A DNA stretch of 21,837 nucleotides from WJKP01 sp964531215 (GCA_964531215.1 CAZHFK010000017.1:1-21837); one strand, 5' to 3'; counted from the first letter of the stretch, positions 1-8,138 are shown. A program made the numbers and translations. The notes: a model not told the origin generated them from the letters alone.

Positions 1-350
1 CAAAAAGGCTTAGCCGGATCATATTTGTCTTTTGATTTAATATCAAATTCCAATATTTTTGAAGCCAAAGAATAACCATCAGGCAAATCCAGGCCATGAT
101 TTTCCAATAATCCAATTTCTTTAAATTCAAACCTCCCTCCTCCAGTCAAAACATTGGGCGTAATACCAAATAAAAAAGTTTCATCAAACAAATTCATGGT
201 ATAACCTTTAATGGCTGTTGCATCATCCAAATTAACTCCGTCAAAGCCAGTATAAGTAAAATTATACAAATCTGAATTTTCTGCTTGAGCCAAATTGACT
301 GAAACCAAACAAATTGCTAAAATAAGTAATAATTTTAAAATTTTTTTCAT
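1..350 (-). CDS. Secreted protein of unknown function, 3' end beyond the window
   Basis: The first 116 codons are visible from the ATG at 350-348; the frame stays open to the window edge. The product starts with a clear Sec signal peptide: MKK, a hydrophobic stretch rich in Leu and Ile (residues 4-20), and an AQA-E cleavage site near residue 23. The mature part is polar and acidic with a Gly-rich patch (TGGGRF) and no motif I recognise; it could be an exported or surface protein with a beta-sandwich fold, but that is only a guess. It has no SD. It lies divergent from the tRNA-Gly/tRNA-Thr pair, so the 44-base gap at 351-394 must hold promoters for both directions. I do not recognise the family. 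Confidence 0.75.
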   Translation of the reverse strand, partial: MKKILKLLLILAICLVSVNLAQAENSDLYNFTYTGFDGVNLDDATAIKGYTMNLFDETFLFGITPNVLTGGGRFEFKEIGLLENHGLDLPDGYSLASKILEFDIKSKDKYDPAKPF

Positions 351-394
351 AATGAATTTTTGTTATTTAATATTTGTTATCCAATTATTTCTCT

Positions 395-465
395 GCGGGA
401 TTAGTACAATGGTAGTACGCGGGCTTCCCAAGCCTGAGACGCGGGTTCGATTCCCGTATCCCGCT
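395..465 (+). tRNA. tRNA-Gly (anticodon CCC)
   Basis: A full cloverleaf of 71 bases can be drawn. The acceptor arms GCGGGAT and ATCCCGC pair completely, with discriminator T as usual for bacterial tRNA-Gly. The D stem is GTAC/GTAC, the anticodon stem CGGGC/GCCTG, the anticodon loop TTCCCAA, and the T loop TTCGATT. It reads GGG codons. CCA is not encoded. It is followed after 10 bases by tRNA-Thr and is probably co-transcribed with it. Confidence 0.95.
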
Positions 466-475
466 TAAAAATTAG

Positions 476-548
476 GCCAGAGTAGCTCAGTTGGCAGAGC
501 AACGCACTCGTAACGCGTAGGTCATGGGTTCGATCCCCATCTCTGGCT
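476..548 (+). tRNA. tRNA-Thr (anticodon CGT)
   Basis: A 73-base cloverleaf: acceptor GCCAGAG/CTCTGGC with discriminator T, D stem GCTC/GAGC, T stem ATGGG/CCCAT with loop TTCGATC. The anticodon loop CTCGTAA gives CGT, reading ACG. The anticodon stem ACGCA/CGCGT has an A31-C39 mismatch next to the loop; the other four pairs are intact. CCA is not encoded. No convincing terminator is seen in the 55 bases before the convergent gene that ends at 604. Confidence 0.94.
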
Positions 549-603
549 CATTTTTTATAAAAAAATTACTCTAAATAATTGTAAAAAACTTACCGAGCAA
601 TCT

Positions 604-1509
604 TTAATAAATATAAATCGCTATATCCGCTTTTTCTTTTTGTTCTGCCAGTAAATCATTTAAATCAGTTGTTTCAACAACTATAAAGCTTAAAATAAAA
701 TTACCGGTTTCCAAATTTTTATTCTCTAGTTTAATTATCTGATAATCACCGGCCAAAGCCAGAACATCACTAAACTCACCCTCTTCCAGATTAAACAATT
801 CATCTTCAAGTTCAGCCGGTAATTGCCCACGTTTAAACTGCTGATTGGCATTACCATTATATTCTTCAATTAATTTATAAAAATCCTCGCCGTTTCTTAA
901 ACGATTTAAAGCTTGCTGAATATCTTTTTTAGCCTGCCCGTTCAAACTATCATCATCAATAACTGACTGATTGGTCTTTTCATAATATAAATTGGGTTTT
1001 ATAAAATATTCTTTATATTGTACTAAATTTAAATCATAAAAATCAGCCAAAAATTCTTCAAATTCTTTCTGACTACCTTTATTGGTAATAATGGTTTCCA
1101 CCTCTTGATTTATTTCTGCCCGGCTGACATTTATATTATAATCACTGGCTACTTCTTGAATCAAAACATTATTAATTAAACGTTCTTCCAACACCTTTTT
1201 TTTAAGCTCTGATTCTGAGATATCAACAGCTGATTGTTTCTCATAAAATTTCTGGGCTGCTTCAAAAGTCTGCAAAAAATCATAATAAGTAATAAAATTA
1301 TTATTTACTTTGGCAGCCGGATAAGGAATAATTTTGCAAACTTTTTCAATCAAATCAGATTGGCTGCCACGATTATAAATCTGCCAAGTGACTACTGAAA
1401 AAAATGAAATCAATAATACCAATACGGCTAAAATAATTGTTATTTTTAAAGCTTTGCCTCTAAATTTCTTTTTAAGCTTTTTTATCTTTTTTTGAGTTGT
1501 TTTTTCCAT
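604..1509 (-). CDS. Membrane-anchored SurA/PpiC-like peptidyl-prolyl isomerase or foldase
   Basis: A protein of 301 residues with a very basic start (Lys-rich, residues 1-22), one hydrophobic helix (about 23-44), then an extracytoplasmic region. Residues ~65-180 look like a SurA/PrsA N-terminal chaperone domain (AKVNNNFITYYDF, then helices). Residues ~190-270 resemble a parvulin (PPIC) domain: an ALNRLRNGEDFYKLIEEY segment, LPAELEDELFNLEEGEFSDV, and YQIIKLE near the end. The usual GGDLG stretch is not well preserved, so catalytic activity is uncertain and a chaperone-only role is possible. Such anchored proteins help fold exported proteins at the outer face of the membrane. It starts 5 bases after the divIC-like gene and must share its promoter. 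Confidence 0.75.
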   Translation of the reverse strand: MEKTTQKKIKKLKKKFRGKALKITIILAVLVLLISFFSVVTWQIYNRGSQSDLIEKVCKIIPYPAAKVNNNFITYYDFLQTFEAAQKFYEKQSAVDISESELKKKVLEERLINNVLIQEVASDYNINVSRAEINQEVETIITNKGSQKEFEEFLADFYDLNLVQYKEYFIKPNLYYEKTNQSVIDDDSLNGQAKKDIQQALNRLRNGEDFYKLIEEYNGNANQQFKRGQLPAELEDELFNLEEGEFSDVLALAGDYQIIKLENKNLETGNFILSFIVVETTDLNDLLAEQKEKADIAIYIY

Positions 1510-1514
1510 AAATA

Positions 1515-1907
1515 TTAATCAAAAAAATAAATCCACCATTTGGCTGGATTAGACATTTTTTTATAATTATTATTATTCCCAATAACTTCTTCATCAATTT
1601 GTTCTTGCGGAATAATTACTAAATTTTCACCTGGTTTTTTATAACCTAATTTTAATTTGGCTTCTTGTTCAATAAAAGAATCTGTCTTTAAATATTCAAT
1701 CATTTGGGCAAACTCCTGATTTTGAGTTTCCAATTGGGTAATATCTTCTTGTAATTCCGAGACCTCAGAATTAACTTTATGATTTTTAATCGTGCCTTTA
1801 GCCAAACCAAATAAAATCGTTATAAATAAAATAACAAATAAAATAAGTGAAAATTTAGAAAAAATCAAATCAGGAAGAATGTTTTTTTTATTTCTTCTTG
1901 CACTCAT
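1515..1907 (-). CDS. Septum formation initiator, DivIC/FtsB-like
   Basis: A 130-residue bitopic protein: short basic cytoplasmic N-terminus, one membrane helix (about 19-37), then a coiled coil (about 45-75: VNSEVSELQEDITQLETQNQ) ending in a conserved-type EQEAKLKLGYKKPGE segment. This is the typical layout of the FtsB/DivIC family, which bridges FtsL and FtsQ/DivIB in the divisome and helps activate septal wall synthesis. The C-terminal tail, with a run of Asn and WWIYFFD, is unrecognised. The ATG sits 7 bases behind a TATAAT box, so the mRNA is probably leaderless. It is the first gene of a two-gene unit with the SurA-like protein. Confidence 0.85.
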   Translation of the reverse strand: MSARRNKKNILPDLIFSKFSLILFVILFITILFGLAKGTIKNHKVNSEVSELQEDITQLETQNQEFAQMIEYLKTDSFIEQEAKLKLGYKKPGENLVIIPQEQIDEEVIGNNNNYKKMSNPAKWWIYFFD

Positions 1908-1914
1908 ATATAAT

Positions 1915-1943
1915 ATTATAACTTTTTTTCACTAACTTGTAAA
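1915..1943 (-). promoter_or_regulatory. Promoter of the divIC-surA-like unit, probable leaderless start
   Basis: On the minus strand TTTACA (1943-1938), a 17-base spacer, and TATAAT (1920-1915). Only 7 bases separate the -10 box from the ATG at 1907, which places the expected start point on or next to the A of ATG. Confidence 0.7.
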
Positions 1944-1948
1944 TTTAC

Positions 1949-2794
1949 TTATAATTTTTTCTTTTTGAACTTAGGCCTCGTATTATCCAATTCCTCTTCA
2001 TCAGCCTCTTCGTTTTCCTCTTTTTCTTCAAATTCCTCTTTTTCTACCACCTCATCCTGTTCCGCATTTACTTCCTCGACCTGATCATATTCTTCCAATT
2101 CATCAACTAAAAATTTTTTCAATCTTAATTCACCCAAAACATCCTTATATTCATCAATTAAATCGGCTAAATCATATTCATCATATTCTGCCAGATCTTC
2201 CTGGTTAAAAAAATCTTCAGTAATTTTTTCTTTATTTTGAGGACTTATTTTTTGTGTATTGATTGACGATTCTTTAACTTTTTTTACTTCTAAACTTTTA
2301 CCGGTGCGATCACGGATCAAATCCGCTAAAATTTGGTTTACTTTCACAACATCTTTGACATTTTTGATAACCAATTTTACACCGGTTGCATTAACACTGA
2401 TAGTGCCTAATTTAAATAAAGTTTGGCCGGCGCCTTTGACTGAATAACAAACATCTAAAATTTTAGCATAATCAGCTTCAGAAACCGTTTTATTGAAAAA
2501 TCCGGTCTGGTCAATATCAATAATTCTTTGATTGGTTATTATAAAAACATTCATAAACCAAATATAAAATTCGCGCATACCATAAAAAACACCGGTTAAT
2601 AACAAAGCTAAAAATAAAGCTACACCAAAAGCCCCTAAGCTAAACAAATAAAACATTAAAAAAAACGCCAATAAAATAACCACCAAAGTAATCGCTATTT
2701 GTTTGGCATAAGTTATGGGATGATGATGTAAAACAGTAATAATTTCTTCATCAGAACGCAAACTAATCTGCTTGGAAAAATAATCTCGAGACAT
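1949..2794 (-). CDS. PH-domain (bPH/YdbT-like) membrane protein with acidic tail
   Basis: A 281-residue protein. Residues ~30-85 form a hydrophobic block of two helices joined by a short turn. This is followed by the hallmark of bacterial PH-like membrane proteins: FIITNQRIIDIDQTGFFNKTVSEADYAKILDV (about 94-125, cited here only as a landmark region) and a beta-rich segment with LGTISVNATG. The last ~110 residues are hydrophilic and become almost wholly acidic (repeated Glu, Asp) before a basic KKKKL end. The function of the family is not settled. It is 47 bases downstream of thiI on the same strand and probably belongs to the murE-thiI transcript, although the AT-rich spacer could hold a promoter. 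Confidence 0.8.
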   Translation of the reverse strand: MSRDYFSKQISLRSDEEIITVLHHHPITYAKQIAITLVVILLAFFLMFYLFSLGAFGVALFLALLLTGVFYGMREFYIWFMNVFIITNQRIIDIDQTGFFNKTVSEADYAKILDVCYSVKGAGQTLFKLGTISVNATGVKLVIKNVKDVVKVNQILADLIRDRTGKSLEVKKVKESSINTQKISPQNKEKITEDFFNQEDLAEYDEYDLADLIDEYKDVLGELRLKKFLVDELEEYDQVEEVNAEQDEVVEKEEFEEKEENEEADEEELDNTRPKFKKKKL

Positions 2795-2841
2795 AGGCTA
2801 GTGTATATTAGTATATTAATTTATTATTGGTATATTGGTTA
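2795..2841 (-). repeat. Low-complexity spacer built from TATACTAATATAC-like words
   Basis: The gap between thiI and the PH-domain gene is made of degenerate units around AATATACNAATA. A closely similar string occurs at 16155-16200 in opposite orientation. It may be a decayed microsatellite-like spacer. A TATACT box inside it could act as a -10 element. Confidence 0.45.
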
Positions 2842-4005
2842 TCAGGATCTAGAAAATTCAAAAATTTCAGTATTTTTAATTGCCTGATCAAGAGATTTAA
2901 CATACTCCCAATCTCTTTCAGTATCTAAAATTAAATTTAAATCGGTATGGGTAACCGGATGCTTGGGCACATACAGCGAACAGCAATCAGCAAAAGGCTG
3001 AATTGACAAATCATAAGTTCCGGCCAGCTTAGCCAAGTTTGTTATTTCCTCTTTATTCATACCGATCAACGGCCGTAAAATCGGCAAATCGACTGTTTCG
3101 GCAATAGCCCGGATATTTTCCACTGTCTGGGAAGCTACCTGCCCCAAACTTTCACCGGTCACAAAACCCAAAACATCTTCTTTAAAAGCAATTTGCCTAA
3201 CGATTCTTAACATCATCCGGCGATAAAAAATCACCCGATAATCTTCCTGAACTTTTTTAATAATTTCTTTTTGAATCTGCAAAAAAGGAACCAGATATAA
3301 TTTTGAACTAAATTGATAATCATTTAAAGTTTTAACTAAATCTTTGACTTTTTCCTGATTTTCTCGGGGGGTTGACGGATAAGCGTCAAAATGCACATAA
3401 ATAATTTGGGAACCTCGTTTTTGCATTAAATTGGCAGCCACCGGTGAATCAATACCACCAGATATTAAACAAATTAATTTACCTGATGAACCGACCGGCA
3501 AACCGCCTCTGGCTTCTATTTTAGCAAAATAAATAAAAGCATAATTACGGACAATATCAACATGTAAATCTAAATCGTATTCTTCCAAATCAACTTTTTT
3601 ATTTAATTTTTTACGGATCAAATCCCCCAGTTTAATCTCAATTTCCTGAGAATTTAACTGATAATTTTTATTGGTACGCCTGGCTGTTATTCGAAAAGTT
3701 TTAAATTTTTCAGCTTTAACCAATTGCAGTGAATTTTTTTTTATTTTCTCAAAGTCCTGTTCAGAATTCCAAGCAAACGAGAAATATTCAATGCCAAAAA
3801 CTTTTTGCAATCTATCTGTAACAAAATCCAAATCCCAATTATCATGGATTAAAATAATTATACGACCGGCCACTAATTTAAGATTTAAAGAACCCAAATC
3901 TTTAAGTGCCAAACGAATATTGGCAATAAGTTTATCTTCAAAAAACTTACGATTACCGCCCTTTAAATAAATTTCTCCGTAATGAATTATAATATAACGA
4001 TCCAT
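2842..4005 (-). CDS. thiI: tRNA 4-thiouridine sulfurtransferase ThiI
   Basis: A 387-residue protein with the ThiI layout: an N-terminal ferredoxin-like domain, THUMP domain (about 60-165, with RITARRTNKNYQLNSQEIE), and a PP-loop ATPase domain with SGGIDSPVA at 182-190. Later landmarks are FVTGESLGQVASQT and LRPLIGMNKEEI, then ADCCSLYVPKHP. It ends without a C-terminal rhodanese domain, as in Bacillus-type ThiI and unlike the E. coli form. It adenylates U8 of tRNA and inserts sulfur taken from a cysteine desulfurase; the iscS-like gene at 17730-18947 is the only candidate donor here. It begins 12 bases after murE and is in the same operon. Any role in thiamin synthesis cannot be judged from this window. 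Confidence 0.93.
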   Translation of the reverse strand: MDRYIIIHYGEIYLKGGNRKFFEDKLIANIRLALKDLGSLNLKLVAGRIIILIHDNWDLDFVTDRLQKVFGIEYFSFAWNSEQDFEKIKKNSLQLVKAEKFKTFRITARRTNKNYQLNSQEIEIKLGDLIRKKLNKKVDLEEYDLDLHVDIVRNYAFIYFAKIEARGGLPVGSSGKLICLISGGIDSPVAANLMQKRGSQIIYVHFDAYPSTPRENQEKVKDLVKTLNDYQFSSKLYLVPFLQIQKEIIKKVQEDYRVIFYRRMMLRIVRQIAFKEDVLGFVTGESLGQVASQTVENIRAIAETVDLPILRPLIGMNKEEITNLAKLAGTYDLSIQPFADCCSLYVPKHPVTHTDLNLILDTERDWEYVKSLDQAIKNTEIFEFSRS

Positions 4006-4017
4006 ATTAAAATTTTA

Positions 4018-5334
4018 TTATAAAATCTCTTGTAAGACCTCCCTTGTTACTTTACGATCATCCCAGGGAGTAACCGTACCGCCTGATTTAATGCTTTGTT
4101 CAGTCCCCTTACCGGTAATTAAAACTAAATCACCTGCTTCTGCCATTGTACAGGCTTTTTTTATTGCTTCCCGGCGGTCAGCAATCTTAAATAAATCCCT
4201 TCCTTCAACCTTACCGGCGTCAATTGCTCCGGCTGCTATTTCATTTAAAATCTTGACAGTCGGTTCGTCATAAGAATCTTCATCAGTAATAATCGTAATA
4301 TCAGCATTTTGGGCTGATAAACGGCCCAAATTAGGCCGCTTGGAATGATCACGCACGCCACCGGCTGAACCAAAAACATGAATTATTCTGTTTTTATCAA
4401 ACATTTTTAAAGTATTAAATAAAATTTCAAATGATTGAGCGTCATGCGCATAATCAATTAAAACAGCAAAATTCTGTCCCTCTTTAATTAATTCCATTCT
4501 ACCCGGAATTCCTTTTACATTGGCTAAGCCTTTTTGGCATTGTTCTATTGATAAACCCAAATGCAACCCAACACAAATAGCAGCCAAACAATTATAAATA
4601 TTAAACTTACCTATTAAATTTACTTCAAAATCAACTCCTTTTAAAACAAAAATCGTTTTATCCGCCAATAATTTATAATTAGTCGGCTTAATATATTTCA
4701 CATTTTCCAAAAAACCGTATTCTTGCAAACCATAAGCATATTTTTGATCAGACTGATAATTTAAATAATACTGCCAATGCTCGTCATCCAAATTAACCGC
4801 AATGGCTTTATCAATTTCTTTATTATTAATTTTTTTCTTGGGATACTTAGTTAAAGCTGCAAAAAGATTGCCTTTGGCTTGTTTATACTTTTCAAACGAA
4901 CCATGCGCTTCAATATGTTCCGGGGTTAAATTGGTAATGACTGCCACATCATAACGAATCCCCCAATGCCGGTATTGCAAAATCCCCTCTGAAGAAGTTT
5001 CAATTACAGCATACTGACAGCCGGCACTAACCATTTCTCTAATCATTTTCTGAGTACCTAATCGACCCTGCATGGTTTGATGAGTCGGATTAAGCCATTC
5101 TTTATCACCGATTCTAAAATTAGCAGTTGTCATTAAACCGACTTTGGCACCGCTTTGTTCCAAAACCTTGGCAATCAAATTACAGGTTGTTGATTTGCCA
5201 TTAGTTCCTGTTACTCCGATTACGATCAAATCTTTGGAAGGAAAACCATAAATAAAATTAGCCAAAACAGCCCAAAATTTATGATAATGTAAAAGCCAAT
5301 CCTGAGGTATAATTTTTTTAATAAAAGCTTTCAT
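4018..5334 (-). CDS. murE: MurE-type UDP-MurNAc-tripeptide ligase lacking most of the N-terminal domain
   Basis: A 438-residue cytoplasmic Mur ligase that adds the third residue of the peptidoglycan stem peptide. The ATP loop GVTGTNGKSTT is at residues 40-50, whereas in ordinary MurE it lies near residue 110; most of the UDP-binding N-terminal domain is absent. Other family landmarks are ETSSEG (112-117), TNLTPEHIEAHGS, GIPGRME (275-281), DYAHDAQSFE (294-303) and FGSAGGVRDHSKRP (321-334). The substrate motif that is DNPR in diaminopimelate enzymes reads TDEDSYDEP (350-358), so the amino acid added cannot be assigned. The -10 box ends 9 bases before the ATG. It is first in the murE-thiI-PH operon. 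A MurE-like ligase with another substrate remains possible. Confidence 0.85.
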   Translation of the reverse strand: MKAFIKKIIPQDWLLHYHKFWAVLANFIYGFPSKDLIVIGVTGTNGKSTTCNLIAKVLEQSGAKVGLMTTANFRIGDKEWLNPTHQTMQGRLGTQKMIREMVSAGCQYAVIETSSEGILQYRHWGIRYDVAVITNLTPEHIEAHGSFEKYKQAKGNLFAALTKYPKKKINNKEIDKAIAVNLDDEHWQYYLNYQSDQKYAYGLQEYGFLENVKYIKPTNYKLLADKTIFVLKGVDFEVNLIGKFNIYNCLAAICVGLHLGLSIEQCQKGLANVKGIPGRMELIKEGQNFAVLIDYAHDAQSFEILFNTLKMFDKNRIIHVFGSAGGVRDHSKRPNLGRLSAQNADITIITDEDSYDEPTVKILNEIAAGAIDAGKVEGRDLFKIADRREAIKKACTMAEAGDLVLITGKGTEQSIKSGGTVTPWDDRKVTREVLQEIL

Positions 5335-5343
5335 AATGCTTAA

Positions 5344-5372
5344 ATTTTAGCAAAAATTAATCAAAAAAACAA
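5344..5372 (-). promoter_or_regulatory. murE promoter overlapping the ATPase terminator
   Basis: On the minus strand TTGTTT (5372-5367), 17 bases, TAAAAT (5349-5344), with TGC directly before the -10 box (extended -10). The -35 hexamer lies inside the stem and U-tract of the terminator of the upstream ATPase gene. The -10 box is 9 bases from the murE ATG. Confidence 0.6.
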
Positions 5373-5396
5373 GCTTATTATAAGCTTGTTTTTTTT
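5363..5396. terminator. Intrinsic terminator of the P-type ATPase gene
   Basis: A perfect 10-base-pair stem, AACAAGCTTA (5368-5377) and TAAGCTTGTT (5381-5390), with loop TTA. It has an A run on the left and a T run on the right, so it could work in both directions; the ATPase gene (minus strand) is the one that needs it. Confidence 0.85.
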
Positions 5397-5411
5397 AATA
5401 TTATAAATAAA

Positions 5412-8138
5412 TTATTTTTTTAATCTTTTCCCAAATAAACCTTTATGATGTTCCTTAAAAATAAAAATATATTTACCCAATTCAATGAATAAAACATTAA
5501 TCAAGCCAAAACCGATTATCCAAAGCCAGTCAGTCAAATTCAAAACGGTTAATTCTAAAACTTCTCTCATAAACGGCGTGTAAATGGCTGCCAACTGCAA
5601 ACCAAAAGCGACCGCTACTGCAAGCAATAAATATCGATTAGAAAATATATTTATATGAAAAATAGTTTTACGCAAACTTTTCACACTAAACACATAAAAC
5701 AATGAATCAACTGCCAAAGCTGTAAAAATAAAAGTGCGCATATAAGTTACATCAAAGTCATGGTTGATCATATAAAAATAAATTCCAAACAAAATTAAAT
5801 CGGTCATAAGTCCCATTATAAAAATCAAAACTTTCATTTCAGTATCCAAAATTGGAGTCTTTTTCTTTCGGGGATTAAGTTTCATAACATCTTTTTCTCC
5901 AGGTTCAAATGTCAAAGCAATATAAGGGAATCCGTCAGTAATAATATTAATATACAAAATCTGCAAGGCGGTTATAGGTAAAATAATATCGCCATTACCA
6001 TGAAAAACAAACCAACCATAAAGCAAAGCCCCACTGATCAAAATTAATTCGGAAAAAGAATCAGCCAATAAATAAACAATTACTTTCCTAATATTATCAA
6101 AAACTATTCGGCCCTGTTTAACCGCATTAACGATTGTTTTAAAATTATCATCCAATAAAACAATATCGGCAGTTCCCTTGGCGACATCAGTGCCTGAACC
6201 GACTGCTACGCCAATATCAGAAGTTTTTAAAGCTGGGGCGTCATTAACCCCATCACCTAACATAGCTACAACTTCATTATGTTTTTGCCAGGCATCAACA
6301 ATTCTTAATTTATGCTTAGGTGAAACTCGGGCATAAATTTTAATTTCTTTAACTCTTTTTTCCAGCTCTTTATCACTTAATTTATCGAGCTCATTCCCCT
6401 CAATAATACTGTCGTCATCAGCTTCTATACCAATTTCTTTGGCTATTGCTTTAACTGTCAAGCGATGATCACCAGTAATAATAATCGGCTTAATCCCGGC
6501 CTGCTGACATAAATCAATAGTAGCTTTGGCTTCTTTACGCAAAGGATCGCGTAAAGCAAAAACACCAATAAAAATTAAATCTTCGGCTTTTTCAATATTC
6601 TCTTGAGCCAGATCGGCTTTATCTTTATCAGCTAATTTATAAGCGGCCGCCAAAACACGCAACCCTTTATAAGTTAATTCATCAAAGTTATCAAGGATCT
6701 TATCTTTATCTTCTTTTGACAAATCTTTGACCTTACCGTCAATCAATATTTTACTGCAAAAATTTAAAACTTTTTCCGGTGCGCCTTTTAAATAAATTAT
6801 ATTACTATCTTTATCTTTTTTATTCAAAGTCGCCATAAATTTAATTTCAGTACTAAAAGGCACTTCAGCCAATCTTTCATTATCATTTCTTAATTTTTTA
6901 TAATCATAACCTGCATCAAGACCTGCTTTTAATAAAGCTGTCTCGGTCGGATCGCCAATAAATTCTTTTTTATTATCTTCTTCTGTTGTTAATAAACTAT
7001 TATTACAAATTACTCCGGTTTTAATTAAAAAATCATAATCAGAACCAGATTCTACATTTTTATTTTTTTCAAAATCAACCAAATCATTATTCAAATCACA
7101 ATAACCTGTCAATAACTTAGCTGTTCTCATTTTACCTATTGTTAAAGTACCGGTTTTATCGCTACAAATCACAGAAGTAGAACCTAAAGTTTCAGCTGCC
7201 ACCAAACGCCTAACCAAAGCTTTTTTCTTTAAAATTCTTTGCATACCAACAGTTAAAATAATTGTTACGCCAATTAATAAACCTTCCGGTATAGCTGCCA
7301 CTGCTACCGCCACGGCAATTTCAAACATTTCAAAAACTTCCTGCCCTAAAATTACTCCAACAATAAACAAAATTAAAGAAACAATTAATATTACAATACC
7401 CAAAACCTTACTGAATTTACTTAATTTTAATTGCAAGGGCGTTTTTTCTTTTTCAGTTTCCTTGACCAAAGAAGCGATTTCACCCAAATGAGTTTTTGTA
7501 CCAGTACCGGTAACTACTACCCTGGCTCTGCCTCTGGTCACAATCGTACCCATATATACCATATTCTTACGATCAGCTAAATTAGTACCTTTATCTAATA
7601 CGCCAAGTTCTTTATCAATCGGTAAAGATTCACCGGTCAAAGAAGCTTCATTAACTTGAAAATCATTTAATTCAAAAATTCTTCCGTCAGCCGGAATCCT
7701 ATCACCGGCTTCCAAAATTAAAATATCACCGATAGCCACCTGACTGGAATCAATCTTTTTTTCCTGGCCATTACGCAAAACCGTACTTTCAAAACTAATC
7801 CTTTTTTTGATATCTTCCAACGTTTTTTCCGCCTTATATTCTTGAATAAAACCGACTATTGTATTAATAAAAACCGCTGACAAAATAACCCACATATCAA
7901 TATATTCCTTTAAGAAAAAAGAAATTAAAGCCGCAATAAGCAAAATATAAATCAAAGGACTTTTAAATTGATCTAATAAAATAAAAAACCATGGCGCTCG
8001 TTTTTCACGAGGCAATTCATTTAAACCGTGTTTTTCCAGACGCTTTTGAACTTCTTCCTGCGATAAGCCCTTTTTATCGGTTTTTAATAATTCAAAAACT
8101 TCTTTTTCCGGCGGGTTATGCCATAAATGTTTATTCAT
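5412..8138 (-). CDS. Cation-transporting P-type ATPase, Ca2+ (P2A) type
   Basis: A full-length 908-residue P2 ATPase. In order: N-terminal cation-ATPase domain (from residue 1, LSQEEVQKRLEKHGLNELP), helices M1-M2 (60-98), actuator TGES (168-171), M3-M4 with IPEGL (283-287), phosphorylation loop with Asp327 in DKTGT, KGAPE (451-455) in the nucleotide domain, TGD (555-557), GDGVND (628-633), and six C-terminal helices. Ion-site residues match SERCA site II: Glu285 in M4, Asn731 and Asp735 in M6 (NIITDG). Site I keeps Glu697 and Thr734 but has Ser694 where SERCA has Asn768. Calcium export from the cytoplasm is the best guess; Na+/K+ or other P2 specificity is not excluded. It is a single-gene unit with its own promoter and terminator. 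Confidence 0.9.
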   Translation of the reverse strand: MNKHLWHNPPEKEVFELLKTDKKGLSQEEVQKRLEKHGLNELPREKRAPWFFILLDQFKSPLIYILLIAALISFFLKEYIDMWVILSAVFINTIVGFIQEYKAEKTLEDIKKRISFESTVLRNGQEKKIDSSQVAIGDILILEAGDRIPADGRIFELNDFQVNEASLTGESLPIDKELGVLDKGTNLADRKNMVYMGTIVTRGRARVVVTGTGTKTHLGEIASLVKETEKEKTPLQLKLSKFSKVLGIVILIVSLILFIVGVILGQEVFEMFEIAVAVAVAAIPEGLLIGVTIILTVGMQRILKKKALVRRLVAAETLGSTSVICSDKTGTLTIGKMRTAKLLTGYCDLNNDLVDFEKNKNVESGSDYDFLIKTGVICNNSLLTTEEDNKKEFIGDPTETALLKAGLDAGYDYKKLRNDNERLAEVPFSTEIKFMATLNKKDKDSNIIYLKGAPEKVLNFCSKILIDGKVKDLSKEDKDKILDNFDELTYKGLRVLAAAYKLADKDKADLAQENIEKAEDLIFIGVFALRDPLRKEAKATIDLCQQAGIKPIIITGDHRLTVKAIAKEIGIEADDDSIIEGNELDKLSDKELEKRVKEIKIYARVSPKHKLRIVDAWQKHNEVVAMLGDGVNDAPALKTSDIGVAVGSGTDVAKGTADIVLLDDNFKTIVNAVKQGRIVFDNIRKVIVYLLADSFSELILISGALLYGWFVFHGNGDIILPITALQILYINIITDGFPYIALTFEPGEKDVMKLNPRKKKTPILDTEMKVLIFIMGLMTDLILFGIYFYMINHDFDVTYMRTFIFTALAVDSLFYVFSVKSLRKTIFHINIFSNRYLLLAVAVAFGLQLAAIYTPFMREVLELTVLNLTDWLWIIGFGLINVLFIELGKYIFIFKEHHKGLFGKRLKK

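Noticed and set aside
549..603. TTTTTTATAAAAAA as a terminator between tRNA-Thr and the SurA-like gene
   Set aside because: Pure A-T palindrome without a stable stem.
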